NCBI GenBank assembly: GCA_010015655.1
Contig: ML976684.1
Coordinates: forward strand, 97,890 to 134,174
DNA from: Bimuria novae-zelandiae CBS 107.79
Lineage: Eukaryota; Ascomycota; Dothideomycetes; Pleosporales; Didymosphaeriaceae
DNA: 36,285 bases
Direction: 5' to 3'
Shown here: positions 17,332-29,401 of the stretch, in pieces
Numbering within the stretch: the first letter of the stretch is position 1
Layout of the letters: each line of letters starts with the position of its first letter
Made by a program: the position numbers and the translations under genes
Notes under the pieces: model-generated
The model's database searches: none
Seen by the model: the letters and a program-made list of their open reading frames with translations, nothing else
What the model was told of the DNA's origin: nothing

Positions 17332-20218
17332 CTACTCACCATTAGCCCCCTCACCCCCAGACTTCAGTGGGATGGAGAGCGACATCTTCTTCGGACCACC
17401 TCCATTGTCTTTCACCGGCGCAATGTTGGGACTTCTACGGCGCAGGCTTTTCAAGCTGCCGGCACTTGAATTGCTGTTGACAGATGCGCGACGCTTGGTG
17501 CCAGACGATGAAATGCTGAGAAGGAGCTCGTCGTCTTCGTCGTCTTCCCTTCTTCGTTTTTCCGACAGTCGTTCCGGAGGTGATTTTGATGCGTCTGGTG
17601 ACCCTTGTGCTTCAGTGTTCGCGGGTATGCTTTGGGGTAGTACGGAGGGAGCGGCCGCCGCGAGGTCGTCGACGTCATCTTCGCCTTCATCATCGTCAGG
17701 ATAATTGACCAAAGGACGAACAGGAGATGCCCCATTGACAGGTTTCACGCCTGCTAGTTCGTCTTCATCGTCGGACCCGTTGAAGTATGCCTCCTCATCC
17801 GCGTCAGGTTCCTTCAGACCCACACCCCACTTGCCACCATTTACCATGCCCTGCTGTTGCTGCCGTACGGGAGTGTCGCTGTCTACACTGGTAAAAGAAG
17901 CTTCAAGTTCTTGCGTCGTGACCGGCTCGTGCATTTGGTCGTACCGCAAAATGATGTTCTGGAACGTGTCCACATATGTAATGGTTTGCAGCTTTTCCCG
18001 GTAGGTTTCCACGAGATGCTGCACCAATATTTTGATATTTTCGCGTTTGATGAATTCAAAAAGCTCCAGACAAGCCGAGTTGAGCAAGTTGTCTCTCGAG
18101 ATGTTATCGAAAAGTATCTTCAGAATTGGCTCGAAAAGTTGGTGTTGGATAATTTGTCGGTTGTGCGTCTCATCATGCAGCCCTATACAGGATCTGAAAT
18201 ATTTCAACGCGGCTGTCCAAGGTCAGTTCAAGACTTTTGTGAGTGTAGCTAAGGACATACTGAGTTTCAGGTGCTTCTCCGGACACTCCATCAGCTGCGC
18301 TACTCGTGCTGCAAGACCTTCAGAGAGGATAAAGTATTTACTTCGAAACGAGTGCTGCCGAATGAAGAAGCACAATACTTCTACTAGATGGATGTATAGG
18401 TTTATTTGTTGTATTGTTAAGTCATCCACTGCGGGTGATTAGTTCGGCTTTGGTATAGTGCGCGACGGGTACTACTCACTTGACTCTCGACCATCGAGAT
18501 CCTTGAATGGTTGGAAAAGCTTTCTCGCGGACTCATCGTAGAAGTTTTGGATGAACGTATCCGTTTGTGCCAAGGGAGATAGTTGCCCTCTGATCTTCGC
18601 TAGGAAATCGCCATTAGCTCGACCCAGAGCCTCTATCGAAGCCGAGTTGGCATGAGGGTCGAGCAAGATCTTGATCGCATCGGCCATCTGCGACTTGACA
18701 CCAAGATCGACCTCAATCAACAAGAGCTCGATGAGCGTGTCGGTCAAAGGTTTTGACTTCTCCTGTATAGCTTTGAAGATATAGCTGCGGACCATCAACG
18801 CGTCATGATCGATCAGCGAGACCAGGATATCGGTGCCTGCCACTCGTACGGAAGCATCCTGGTGCTTGAGGGCGTATTGTATAACGTCTAGCAGCCCGTT
18901 GTTGATGAAGTTCTGGTAGAGTTGCGCTCGACTTTGCGTTTGTAGACTTTTCGCGATAGAGGTGCATTGCTGAATGAACAGCACCGCATCCTTCTTCCGT
19001 TGGAGATTCTGCTCCGCTGGTCCGAATATTCCAAACAGTTCTTTGAGGAAAGGCTGATTTACTTGCAAATGCTGTACGATATCCACCTGGTGGAAGAAGA
19101 TGAGGGAGTTGAGGACGGAGAAAGTAGGGTCATCCAAAATGCGCGCCAAAACAACGTCTTTAAGATATTGCAACCGATATGTGTAGTGGATCTTCCGTTT
19201 GATGTTTTCATCTTGGATCTTGACGACTTCTTTGAACTTCGATTCATCGGATAGATACTGTCGGTGGTTTGCCTTATGTAATGGGAAGTCCGGGTCGTAC
19301 TCTAAGGCGCCGACGACGCCCAGTACTACGTCATCGGTCACCATGTATTCTATGATGGCTGTGTCATTGAGCAGAATCAACATCTTCATGATGCTACAAA
19401 GCCGATGCAGATCTGGAGCGCTTTCGAGGTCTTCCGCCATCTCCACCAGCGGGATGAGCTTTGGCACGTAGTTGTTGGAGAGTACGAATTTAGCCAGGGC
19501 TTCGCGGCCGGCCGGGGTGCTGTTCGCAGCGCGCATATGGTTTTCTATTTCGTGGAGGTTGTGTAATTCGGGCTGTGGCAGCATGATCGGACTGACGTTG
19601 TCGCCAATGTCATCGGACAGACCGTCATCTGAGCAATGTCAGCATGTGGACCTCCTTCTTGTGCGTCTACATACCTTGCGCTGCCCTCTCCTGCAAACGC
19701 GATTGCATGTCATTCACGAAATCCCTGTCGAGTCTTAGCGCGTGGTGTCAGTCCGCGACGCGCAACACGTACCATATACTGCCGCAGCCCTCTGGCTCCT
19801 GAAAACTAAGTGCCATGTCGGTGCCATTTTGCTCCGTCCACACTATGAGCGTATCTGCCACCGGTTAGCCGCATGCTAGCCGTGTCGCGCGACGAGGTAA
19901 CCGACCTTGTTGTTTCTGGTAGCCGTCATCCTTGGATATCTTTGTCTCGAGAAGCTGGCGCGAGGGGTCGTCTTCGGATGCGACGAGGATCTTCGCTTCG
20001 TCCTGTGGTTGCACACGTCAGCCTAGGCTCGCACAGGCGCGGGCAACCATGAGGGGATTGCGCCAGCGCAGAATTTGCCGGCGGTGCCAGCAGCATCGAC
20101 GTACATTCACGAAGACACCCCTGCAGAATCCCGTCCCACGATCAAACCAGTCATTGTTCTTGAGTTCGTAGACCTTTACGCGCTTGCGATCGTTTGAGGG
20201 TGGCTGTACTAATGCCAT
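17332..20218 (-). CDS. PSY2: Protein phosphatase 4 regulatory subunit 3 (PSY2/SMEK family)
   Basis: Seven exons: 20105-20218, 19906-20002, 19773-19854, 19675-19724, 18480-19628, 18261-18428 and 17332-18212. Every junction is GT-AG (donors GTACGT, GTCGGT, GTACGT, GTATGT, GTGAGT, GTATGT) and phases agree, giving 846 residues. The N-terminus (RKRVKVYELKNNDWFDRGTG, then LLETKISKDDGYQKQQDTLI and ALSFQEPEGC) is the EVH1/PH-like domain that binds short linear motifs in PP4 substrates. The SMK-1 region follows, about residues 137-330 (LHEIENHMRAANSTPAGREA; LQYLKDVVLARILDD), then a helical-repeat section up to about residue 640. The C-terminus is acidic and Ser-rich and ends with basic, SR-like sequence. 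Psy2 with Pph3 and Psy4 dephosphorylates DNA-damage checkpoint targets such as gamma-H2A, mainly in the nucleus. A GTGAGT overlaps the stop, so a further tiny 3' exon is conceivable, but I found no acceptor. Confidence 0.94.
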
Positions 20219-20425
20219 AGTAGGTAGCAGTGGGAGCCTGCTACCTCCTCTCCGGATGGGGCGACACACCCCCCAGAGCGAGGTCGCGGATCGCGGGCGT
20301 CGGCGGAGACAGGAGGGCGCGGTTCGGGGTGTAGCGAGATGCGATGGGAACCGGCGGTCCCGGAGTGAAGCGTCGCGCGTGGATGACGATAGGAGGCTGG
20401 GGCGTCGCAACGGGCGCGCGCGCGA

Positions 20426-21295
20426 CTAGGTGGCACTGCAGGGCGGCAGCGCTTCGTGCGAACAGAGCGCGATGCAGGCGCTGTTATTGTTGTCGAGGAA
20501 GGCGTCGAGGTGCTGGGGATCACCGGTCCGTGGGGGTGGTATTGTCGCGTTCGCAGGCCTGGAGGAGTAGGCGTAGGCGCTGGTGCTGCCGCTAAGACTA
20601 GCCGGATGGAAATAGACACAGGGTATCCGATAAGCACCGACCGTTGCTGCCAGGTCTGCCGAGCCGCATACGGACGCTAAAGGATGTTTAATATGCTGGC
20701 TAGAGTACTGTAGGGGGTTTGCGGGGCCCATGTGCCGCGGATTCAAGCTGCCGGAAGATGACTGCGGCCGACCTGGGAAGTTGCCACAGTGAGGCGTTCC
20801 TGCCTTCGTTGACGCAATAACACTTGGCATCCTCGTTGGGCCGGTTCGACAGCGCACCAGCGTCTGCAACACCAAAAATCCTCTAGTCGCCCAAGGGTCC
20901 ATTTGGACAGGACCAACGATGTTCTTTGCATCTGATTTGGGGCTGCAAACATTGCCGAGACTGTGACCCGCTGCACTAATAGCTATGTTATCTCTCACCT
21001 CTCTCCATTGGAGGATAACATCCATGGGGCTGTCTTGGGTAGAATGGACGACGGGACTGCGCGCTCCAAAAAATCTGATACCGGTCACGGAAAGTAACTT
21101 GTAGCAGTCCGATACGATGTGTCTGTGAGGGCCTCTAATACAACGGACAACACTTGTCAAGATTGCTTCTCCGCTGCTCGGAATGCTTAGCAAGGCCCCT
21201 CCTTCGTGCATGTCCCATTTTCGCACAAGCTCTTCGCTAACTCTTGTTTTGTGCAGTGTGTTCGCCATATCCCCCGCATGGCCAAAATCTGCCAT
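20426..21295 (-). CDS. Unrecognised open frame of 289 codons
   Basis: ATG at 21295 begins MADFGHAGDMANTLHKTR and the frame stays open for 289 residues to a stop 207 bases upstream of the PSY2 start. Composition resembles host DNA rather than the AT-rich relic that begins immediately to its right. The first 130 residues look protein-like (VRKWDMHEGGALLSIPSSG; MDVILQWREVRDN), while the last 100 are rich in Pro, Ser and Ala and less convincing. No domain, signal peptide or membrane segment is recognised. It may be a real gene, the 3' end of a gene cut by the relic, or a chance frame. Confidence 0.3.
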   Translation of the reverse strand: MADFGHAGDMANTLHKTRVSEELVRKWDMHEGGALLSIPSSGEAILTSVVRCIRGPHRHIVSDCYKLLSVTGIRFFGARSPVVHSTQDSPMDVILQWREVRDNIAISAAGHSLGNVCSPKSDAKNIVGPVQMDPWATRGFLVLQTLVRCRTGPTRMPSVIASTKAGTPHCGNFPGRPQSSSGSLNPRHMGPANPLQYSSQHIKHPLASVCGSADLAATVGAYRIPCVYFHPASLSGSTSAYAYSSRPANATIPPPRTGDPQHLDAFLDNNNSACIALCSHEALPPCSAT

Positions 21296-22119
21296 ACACG
21301 GGCTATATTAAAATGGTTAATTAGAGTTTTGCTCTAACTTCTAATAAACACTAAAGGAGATTAGATTTATATATAAATTTATATAAAGGCTTAATTTCTT
21401 ATAGTTTTTTAATAAAACTACTTAATAATTAAGCTTCAAGAAATATTTTTTAATATAATTATTTAATAGCGCTATAGATACTCTTGCTAGCACTTAAGAC
21501 GCTCCTCTAGCCTACATAAAGGTAGCCTACACGCCCTACAGCCAAAAGTACTGCGCGGAGTACGTAGAGGAGCTTTACGATTGCCAGAAGTTGTTGTAAG
21601 AGGCTGCCGTGGAGGCCGTGAGTTGTGCTTTTTACGCCCAGACGTCGCATAAGATACACAAGTCTTCGCCTCTGCAAACAGCCTTGTAGACGTGTGGGAG
21701 CTGCCAGCGTCGCTGACAATATCGTCTACGTGCTAACGTTTATTACTGCTATTACAAAGTCGGCCTCCGCGCTTAAAAAGCTGCTTAATTAAAATATATA
21801 AATAGTCTGTATAACTTGCCCTTTTTACTAATAGCTAAGATAAGTATAATAATAGCCTATAGGCGTTATTTAGTACTAAATTAAGTAAAAAGTAAAGTAA
21901 AGGATGTTAGGTACGCTATTTAGCTTATTAAATAAAATAATAACTTTTATACTAATTAAATTAATTAATCTTGCGTTTATAAGTATTATAATTATCTATT
22001 ATTATTAAGATCCTTAGTAACTTAATAAGCTTATTATTAAAGGCGTCTATAAAAATCTTCTTATTATTTAATACTATTTTAGAGTATTAATAGAGCTTTT
22101 TAACGTATTAAGTAGCTAT
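21296..22119. repeat. Left half of an old AT-rich, RIP-like transposon relic
   Basis: Strongly AT-rich and full of TA steps and stops in all frames. A less AT-rich island at about 21490-21720 reads as a possible coding remnant on the + strand (AYIKVAYTPYSQKYCAEYVE, then two stops). It ends at the ATAAA duplication (22120-22124) of the Copia element, and similar AT-rich DNA resumes on the far side at 29587, so the two halves were once joined. Family unknown. Confidence 0.65.
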
Positions 22120-22378
22120 ATAAATGTAAGCAGGTGGGTGGTATGTGTGAAGGTAGTATATTGTGTGTGTAATTGTCTGAGTTGCTCTGTGTGTTGTTCT
22201 GTGTTGTGTTGTGTGTACATGGAGTGATCAGAGGCTCGTATATAACGTGTTTCACCAGTCATTGAGCCACACCAGTCACTGAGCCACCCCACCAAAACTG
22301 ACGCAGCTTTCTGCACGATAGCTCAACAACGCAACAGTTAAATTTAATATAAATAGATTAATATAATAGCTATAATCT

Positions 22379-23894
22379 CTAGGTACACTGAGTCCTTCTA
22401 TAGTCTTGCTTATGGCAGTTGCTGCATGTAGGTGGTGCTCGTGATCGTCCTGCACGGTCCTCCTGCTCTACCTGCTGGAGCACCCTTTCAGCCTCTGCAG
22501 CCAGCCTTCGACCTTCCTCAGCCTATAGAGCCCCTCTAGAGGCAATATACTGCCTACGCCTCTCCTGTCTTTGTCTACGACGTTAATTGGTAGCCTGTAG
22601 TTTCCTAATATCTTTTGCTAGGAGAGTTACTATATTTATAGCATACTAACAGCTCTTAACTAGCTGCCTAAGCATCTGGTGTGTAGGGCTCTGAGACAGT
22701 CGTTGTAAACGATCACGTATAAGCCTAGCCTGCTGCTCAACCTGAGTAGTAGTGTGAGGCGTCTCAGCTGTCCATGCTGGCTCAGCGCCCGTCTGTAGTG
22801 GTGACGGTGTCCTGACTACAGTCAGGCATGAGAGGACCCGATCAGGACAGGTAGGCACCAGCCCTATCGCTTGAAAGCCAGCCTTGATGTTCTGCTCTGT
22901 AAAAACAGCCCTACGTACACGTGGGTAGATTGACAGGAACTCTTCCTTGTCTACATAATAAACACGCTATCTGGCCAGCTCAGTCACTTCATGTCCGTAC
23001 GCTGTCTTGAGAGGTGAGAAATAGCCGACATCTAAAGGCTGTAGGAGGTGGCTCGTATGGGCAGGCATACACAGGCTGATAATCCTGTGTGTCCTACAGT
23101 ATTAATCGAACTCAGGGGTAGCATGGCTGCTATAACCGTCTAGAATAAGCAGCCGCCAGGTGCCGACTATACAAGACTCTGTATGCCGAGTGAAGTGCTC
23201 TAGCCAGGTAAGCCCTAGGCTATCTGTCGTCCAGCTATTATCGCTAACAGCTAGTACCCAGCTAGCAGGTAGGTTAGTATACCAGCTAGCCTGGTGGAGC
23301 TTGCCAGGTAGGATAATAAGGGGTGGTATAGACCACCTAGCTACGCAGACGGCTTCAATCGTCGTAACGTAGTCTCAATTACCTGGCTGTATGTGTATAG
23401 CCCTGCCTATAGTGTCTGAGCTGGTGACTACTCTAGACGTAGAGGCGACCCCCATTAGGAAGCCTGTCTCGTCAAAGTTGTAGGTGTCTGTATCCTGTAT
23501 GCCGTATGTCTGTCGCGTCTCCTCCACAAGCTTGTACCAGGCAGAGATCTTAACAGGATCCTCACAGAGCGCGCGCTGACTGTGGAAGCTCCTAGTCCAC
23601 TTGGTCTGTAGCTCTGGCTGAGCCTTGATGAAGCGTGATACCCAGTTCTTACCCACTGGCTGTGGGGCAGGGATCTGGCCGCGCGCAGCGAGTAGATGGT
23701 CGGCCATCCTACGTACGTCGATGATGTAAGGTGGAAATCCACGTCGGTTGAGGTCTAGTATCCACTCTACTAGAGCCTGCTCCTCTGTAGGATGTAGCTT
23801 TCGTTTCTGGGCGTTAGCAACGGCCCGAGGTAGGTGACCGTTGACACGTCGACGTAGGGTAGATCGATCGATATCATAGAGCCTTGCAGCGTTT
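22379..23894 (-). pseudogene. Pogo-like transposase with CENP-B HTH, DDE core and C-terminal zinc knuckle
   Basis: Reading down from the gap edge: HTH (LYDIDRSTLRRRVNGHLP), CENP-B-type HTH (GKNWVSRFIKAQPELQTKW), then the DDE core with all three acidic sites visible: YNFDETGF near 23475, LLILDGYSSH near 23140, and LQPLDVGYF near 23035. The tail has a coiled, Gln/Arg-rich stretch and a zinc-knuckle-like CSNCHKQDYRRTQC in which the expected His reads Tyr. Only about five stops break the frame (for example after IQPGN, PEFD and ELAR), each explained by a single C-to-T change. The N-terminus lies in the gap. Inactive as it stands but only lightly damaged. Confidence 0.88.
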
Positions 23895-24029
23895 NNNNNN
23901 NNNNNNNNNNNNNNNNNNNNNNNNNNNNNNNNNNNNNNNNNNNNNNNNNNNNNNNNNNNNNNNNNNNNNNNNNNNNNNNNNNNNNNNNNNNNNNNNNNNN
24001 NNNNNNNNNNNNNNNNNNNNNNNNNNNNN
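23895..24029. other. Assembly gap (135 N)
   Basis: A run of 135 undetermined bases hides the transposase N-terminus and part of the right inverted repeat region of pogo element 3. The true length is not known. Confidence 0.99.
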
Positions 24030-24124
24030 GACTGGTGTGGCTCAATGACTGGTGAAACACGTTAGAGATAGAGCTGACTCATGAGACTAGTGTCGTCATG
24101 TGACATATCTCTGGGCTGCTTACA

Positions 24125-24137
24125 CACCCCCTTCAGG
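24125..24137 (-). other. Polypurine tract of Copia 1
   Basis: On the minus strand CTGAAGGGGGTG directly precedes the 3' LTR (TGTAAGCAG). Its position and purine run fit the plus-strand primer of an LTR retrotransposon. Confidence 0.7.
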
Positions 24138-24599
24138 TTCGAACGCATGTTTGAAGCTGATGTTGGCTATAGATCCCCCTCTACCTTTGTAGGGTAGCTG
24201 CATTTTGGGGTCGAGAACCTAGCTTTTGTGCCAGTCTCAGTATTAGTGCAGTCCCAGGTGGGTAGCCGTCCGCCGTCGCAGTGTAGGTGGATCTCGCTCT
24301 ATACTACAGGCGTCCCTAGTAGTAGGACGTCTCCCAGAGCTAGTACTGAGATCCTGATTGCTTCGCGTTCTGTACTAAGGTTGATGAGCCTTGTAGGTGG
24401 AGCTTAATACATGATGCGAGCATGTTTGCTCTGTGTATAAAGTGGAATACAGCATAAATCTAAGTACAGGATAGGGGTACAGCGTAGAGCTGTGTACATA
24501 ATAGAGCTAAGTAAAGTATAGTCTCGTTAAACCTGTAAAAACCACATGGGAAAAACCAGGAAGAGTACTATACTGTAGGGAAGCTCATTGAGAAGGAAA

Positions 24600-27500
24600 A
24601 GGTTAAAAATGAAGAAGAGAAACCCAGTTTTCGTGCTTCTGTCTAGGCAGTAGCTTAGTGAGGCCGTCAGCTAGTTGACAGGTTGTTTAGATGTATAAGA
24701 GGTTAATATTGTTAGATTAAGCTTCTTGTCGAAGCCAGTGATGATAGATATCAACGTGCCGTATAGTAGTCTTGAGATAAGGCGTAGTAGAGGTAAGAAG
24801 TCGGATAGTCTGCTAATTGTTACAGTATAGAAGACGTTTATAATCTAAATTAAAGCTAATTTGTTCGAAGACTCTCCACCACTAGATTAGTTTAGTGCCT
24901 GTAGACGATGCGGCGACTAGCTCTGCTTCTGTCGTTAACTTTGTAACACAGCGTTGGAGTGTTGCTTTCTAGTCTACAGGTCCGCTAAATAAAAAGAAGA
25001 TATAGCCTTGTAAGCTCTTGCGTAAGATCTTATTATTAGCGTATAATGCATTTGTTGCTCCAAAGAACTCAGGTTAAGGTTGGTTGGCTATATAGACTGA
25101 TTTGTTTAAGATAGAGGCGGTATAGTAGAGCGCTTAATCTTTAGTTCCTAGCAGGTAGGCGATTGTCTAGTAGGCTGCGTTAAGATGACGTGAAGATAAA
25201 TTCGTGAAAAACTCCGCTAGTTTAGAATAGGCTTTTGAGACATTAGGTCGAGTAGCTCTAGCTGCATATCCTATAGATCCTACAAGCTGGGTATATCTAT
25301 GCTTGGTGAAGTCATTTGCTTGATTCTCTAATGGCAATAACTCTTCTAGAGGCAGTGGTGTAGCTAGTAACTTTGTATATAGCTTTGGTAAAGGAAACTT
25401 CTGTGCAAGCTTCTCGATGTATAAAGTTTGTGATAGCTAGATAGAGCCATTCTCACGGTCTCTATGCGTTTGAATACCACAGAATGTTTAAAGCTCTCCT
25501 AGAGATTGAATCTTATATCGAGACAGGAGCTTCTGTTCGAATTCATGTCGTGCAGCTTTGTGGGCTGGTAGGCAGAGTACGACAATGTCGTCCACATAGA
25601 AGAAGACTAGAAGCTTATTATTCTTCTATAGACAAGGAGCGTCTTTGACTTCGTGTAGTCCTAGTTCAGAGAGCGTCTTGGTGAGCTCTTAATACTAGAG
25701 TAGTGGCGAGGTCTTTAGGCCGTACAGAGCTTGATATAGTTTCCACAGATAACTAGGATTAGAGAATCCTTCTAATAAGTAATAATAGACTAGTGTTGCA
25801 AGCTAAGCGTTTGTAAATGCGTTAACTATATTATACTAACGGATCTCTATGTTAAAGTAGGCCGCTATAGTAACTAGAGCTCAGAATATTCAAACTGCTA
25901 GAGTAGCTGCGTAGGTATCCTTAGTAGCCATCTATAGATCGCCTCGTACATAGATGCGTGCTTTGTATTTCGTGAGGTATCCTTAATCATCAAGCTTAAA
26001 CTTAAAGACCTACATTAACGGGAGAACCTCTTGGTCTTGCAGATAACTCCTGCCAAGTAATCCTCTCGTACGTGCCTTTTCGTTTCACGTTGTTGATTTC
26101 TTGTTGCATCGCTTGGAGAAAGCCTTCCTTGTGTGGAGATGGCATCCTCATTACCTCTTTGTAGAGACGCGGCTCAGGAGGTAGCTTGGTGTAGTGAAAT
26201 CGTGTTTTTGATGCTGTAGCTAAGGCTGCTACGTATGCTAACTAGTATGTGTTAATAAAGAAGCTGCTACTCTTCTAAGATAGCTTTCTAGATCTTGTTA
26301 ACCCTTTAGGTAGTATGTGAGACTGACGAAGGTTGCTATCAATTAGTTCTTAATTCTATGCTTAATTCGAGTCTAATATTTAACGTTTGCGCTTTCTTGA
26401 GGATATAGGCATTACAGGTAGGCTAGCTAGCGTGGTTAATAACAAGCGCTATAAGTTATTATAAAGTAAGTTCTGTGAACTGCTGTGAACCTTAGTAGTC
26501 TCTGTTTAACTTAGTGTTGGAAGCTATAGATTATAACTTCTAGTTTAACGTAAAATTATTATTTCTCTTTACGTTAGTTAGTTTTATTCTATAAATGTAG
26601 TAGTCTGGCTGTGCTAATCTAGATCTACCGTGTGCTCGTCTTTAGATGTGTCTTCTATAGAGCTATCTTGGCTACGCAATGTAGGTAGTTGATACTTATA
26701 GGCGAATTACTCTAGCTTAGAGCCTTGTAGTAGAGGATCTGTTTTATTGTGTAGTTAATAGAAGAGGTCTTCTCTAAAGGTAACGTCTCTTACACGAATT
26801 ACTTTGCCTCTATTTGCTCGACTTCTCGCCTTAGGCATCTAGATTTGGTAGATATTTAATAAGTCGTACCTAACTAGATATCCTACTAGAGCTTAAGGAC
26901 TAAGCTTATCTATTTATAGTATTTATTTGCGTAGTGCGTATGCTCGATAGCCATAGATGCGTAGATAAGTAATTAATGGCTTCTTGCCGTAGGCAATTTC
27001 GAATAGTGTTTTCTAACCTAGTAATCGCGTAGGTGTGCGATTAAGTAGGTATGCTACTATAGAGTAGATTTTAAAGCCAAGTGCTAAAGGTAGGTTTAAG
27101 GTAATCTTTATTAAGCGACTTCTTTTAATAAGACTCCTACTAGAGCGCTCTACTAAGCCGTTTTACTCCTTAGTATATAAAGCCCTAATCTATAGCTTGA
27201 TACCTTCTCTCTAATAGTAGTCTCTAGTAGAGTCGTCTGTTAGCCCATATTCTCGCTCGTCGTTAGCGATGAGAAAGGTGACAGTTATGTTAAATTCTCG
27301 TTTAATAGTTTAATCTAATCGCCTGATGATAGACAGGAGCATGAGCTTGTCCCGTCTAGGTATTGTATAGACGAAATGGAATTTCGAGAATAGATTAAAC
27401 CTATAGAAGACGTATCAGTCGCCATTATAGGCTCTTGCATCGAGCTCAATAAGATTAATAGCAATAGTCTCGAAGGCTCGTGTGGCTCTAATCTCATGGC

Positions 27501-29307
27501 CAGTTCGCCGTAAGATAATTTAATGTGCTTTGCTTTGTAGGCATTCTTCGTAGTTAATTGTTTAAGGAGCAGATCTAGTAGATGGCTGTATACCTATTAC
27601 GTAATTCTATAGTTAATCGATAGTGTTACTACTTAGATGTCCTATTAGTATATAGAGCTAAGACTTGCTAAGTGATCTTAGTCTAGGCGGTAGAGCAGAG
27701 TATTATAGCTGACGTTAATAGGTCATAAAAGCCTAAGTCTAAGCGGATTAAGTAGATAGAGGTTCAGTTCGATAGACTACTAGCTAGTATCCACCTAGTC
27801 TAGTGAGGGTGGCGATGTCTTCTACTCGTAAGCCTAATAAGTTAGATTAATATAGTACATTTCTGCCAGAGTCGAAATAGACGTTTAACGATGATAGCCG
27901 GGCTAGAGAGACTAGGCTTGTAAAAAAGCTAGTAATTAAGGCTACACACTTAAGCTTTATTTTCTTTTATCCTTAAGGTGTTAATAAAGATATCTTAACT
28001 TCCCCCTATACCTAGATAGTCATCTTAGTGCCGCCTGCAAGTACGACATCGTTAGGTAATGCAAAAGCTTTCTATTAGAACTCGGTCGAGTTGTTATAGA
28101 TGTAGATATCCGTAGCAGGATCTAGTATCTATAAGTAGAGGAGCGGGAAGTTTCGGTGCGCTAGCTAATTATTAAATGCTAATAAGTAGATAGCGTAGGC
28201 CTTATGTAGAAGGTCGCCTGCAGGTGTATCGCCTGCGTTAATTTCTATTAAATTAGATTCTGCCCCGTGGCTTTTATAATTCCTTCGCTTTTTATAGCGC
28301 TGATTCTTCTCTCAAATCTTATTTAGTATTCTATTCTTGTCTTTAGCTTTAAACTCTGTTATTTTCTTAGCTTTTTTAGGGTTTTTAACGAATCCTCCTT
28401 TGCGTAGTGAGGTGTCGATGTATAGGCACTATCCCTAGTAGTGTAGGTCTCCACAGAGACACGATTTCAACGGCTTTAATAGCTTATCCTGTCGAGGTCT
28501 CTTTCTGCTGTTTTATTTATATAGAGACTCCTCTTAATTCAATGTAGCTACAAATGCTCCACTCTGTGCGGTTAATTTCGTTATAGTTGTGCGATAGTAG
28601 CGTAGGTAACTAGCCAGTAGATCAGGCAATGTTGGCTGTACAGAGTTGTCGTGGGAGCTTGTTTCTGCATTGAATACAGTGATAGCGATAGTGGCAGCGT
28701 AGCCAGGATTGATCTGTTTAATAGCTCGTATAAGATCCTTGTGAGGTCTGTAGCCATGCGTCTCTGGTAGCTGGAGTTGTTTGGCCCTATTGTAGGCAGC
28801 AAGGAACGTGCTGCACCATTCTTCGAGGTTCTCTCTATAAGCGTGCAGAACTTTGGCGGCGTTGTAAGCTTTTTAGACCTGATATTCTCGATCAGCCATT
28901 ATAGGACTGTAGAGCTCCTGTAGAGTCTTAAGCTGATCGTAGAGGGACTCTTGGTCCTTAATTTAATATACTAGGTCCTGCGCAATCGTGTTAGCTACAT
29001 ACGCTTTAATTTAGCTAATCTTATCTTTAGTTTGCCTGTATTCTTTAAGCTCTCTATAGTAGAGACTTATGTCTTAATTATACTGCGCTCGAGCTTCAGG
29101 GGTAGGTTCTGTTACTGGTGATCCACCGTCGTTGGCAGCATGGATCTGTGTAGGTTGTAGAGGCTTGCTCAGCGTCGTCGGATGTGGCAGGTCTGGATTG
29201 ATATATCCCCATACGTCTCCAGCCTCTGCGAGCCTTTTGACAGTATAGATCCACAGTTCCCAGTTGTGTGGCCCTTGAAGGATGATTGACGAGATAGCCT
29301 TTAACAT
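24600..29307 (-). pseudogene. Copia 1 gag-pol polyprotein, degenerate
   Basis: Gag starts near 29307 (MLKAISSIILQGPHNWELWI) and runs through stops to a short CLCGDLHY zinc-knuckle-like motif near 28450. A protease-like ILDPATDIYI lies near 28110, and a weak GAG-pre-integrase His motif near 27690. The integrase C-terminal part and the conserved RVRDVTFRED linker are near 26800. The RT catalytic box YVDDIV is at 25581-25598. An RNase H end (RHVDIYHHWLRQEA) lies near 24740. Dozens of stops interrupt the frame; the longest open pieces are only 60-77 codons, so no protein can be made. Order and motifs are those of Ty1/Copia. Confidence 0.88.
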
Positions 29308-29390
29308 GGCGAGATCGCTCTATCGAGTAGGCTCGATCGACAGGTAGGTAGGTAGGGAGTCAATGTATGTGTATGAGGGCGGATTAGGCC

Positions 29391-29401
29391 GGGCTCATAA
29401 C
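29391..29401 (-). other. Primer-binding site of Copia 1 (initiator tRNA-Met anticodon arm)
   Basis: Directly after the 5' LTR the minus strand reads GTTATGAGCCC, the complement of GGGCTCATAAC, which is the usual anticodon-arm sequence (CAU anticodon) of eukaryotic initiator tRNA-Met. Drosophila copia is known to prime from a half molecule of this tRNA; the same mode is inferred here. Confidence 0.8.

Larger units (their letters stand above)
22245..24062 (-). mobile_element. Pogo-like DNA transposon 3 inside the Copia LTR
   Basis: Inverted repeats ACGTGTTTCACCAGTCATTG at 22245 and its complement ending at 24062 extend at least 33 bp. TA duplications sit at 22243-22244 and 24063-24064; the intact LTR shows the empty site. 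A second, shorter copy of the motif (CCAGTCACTGAGCCACC) follows inside the left end. Length is 1818 bp including a 135-base gap. It is younger than the Copia it interrupts. Confidence 0.93.
22125..24124 (-). repeat. 3' LTR of Copia 1, split by a pogo-like element
   Basis: The parts 22125-22244 and 24065-24124 together make 180 bp that align end to end with the intact LTR at 29402, differing at only a few positions (for example TATTGTG versus TATTATG). The break falls at TATATA in ...CTCGTATATAGAGATAG, giving TA on both sides of the insertion. Confidence 0.93.

Noticed and set aside
23770..24060. A 96-residue protein spanning the N gap
   Set aside because: It consists largely of undetermined residues and reads in the wrong frame of the transposase.
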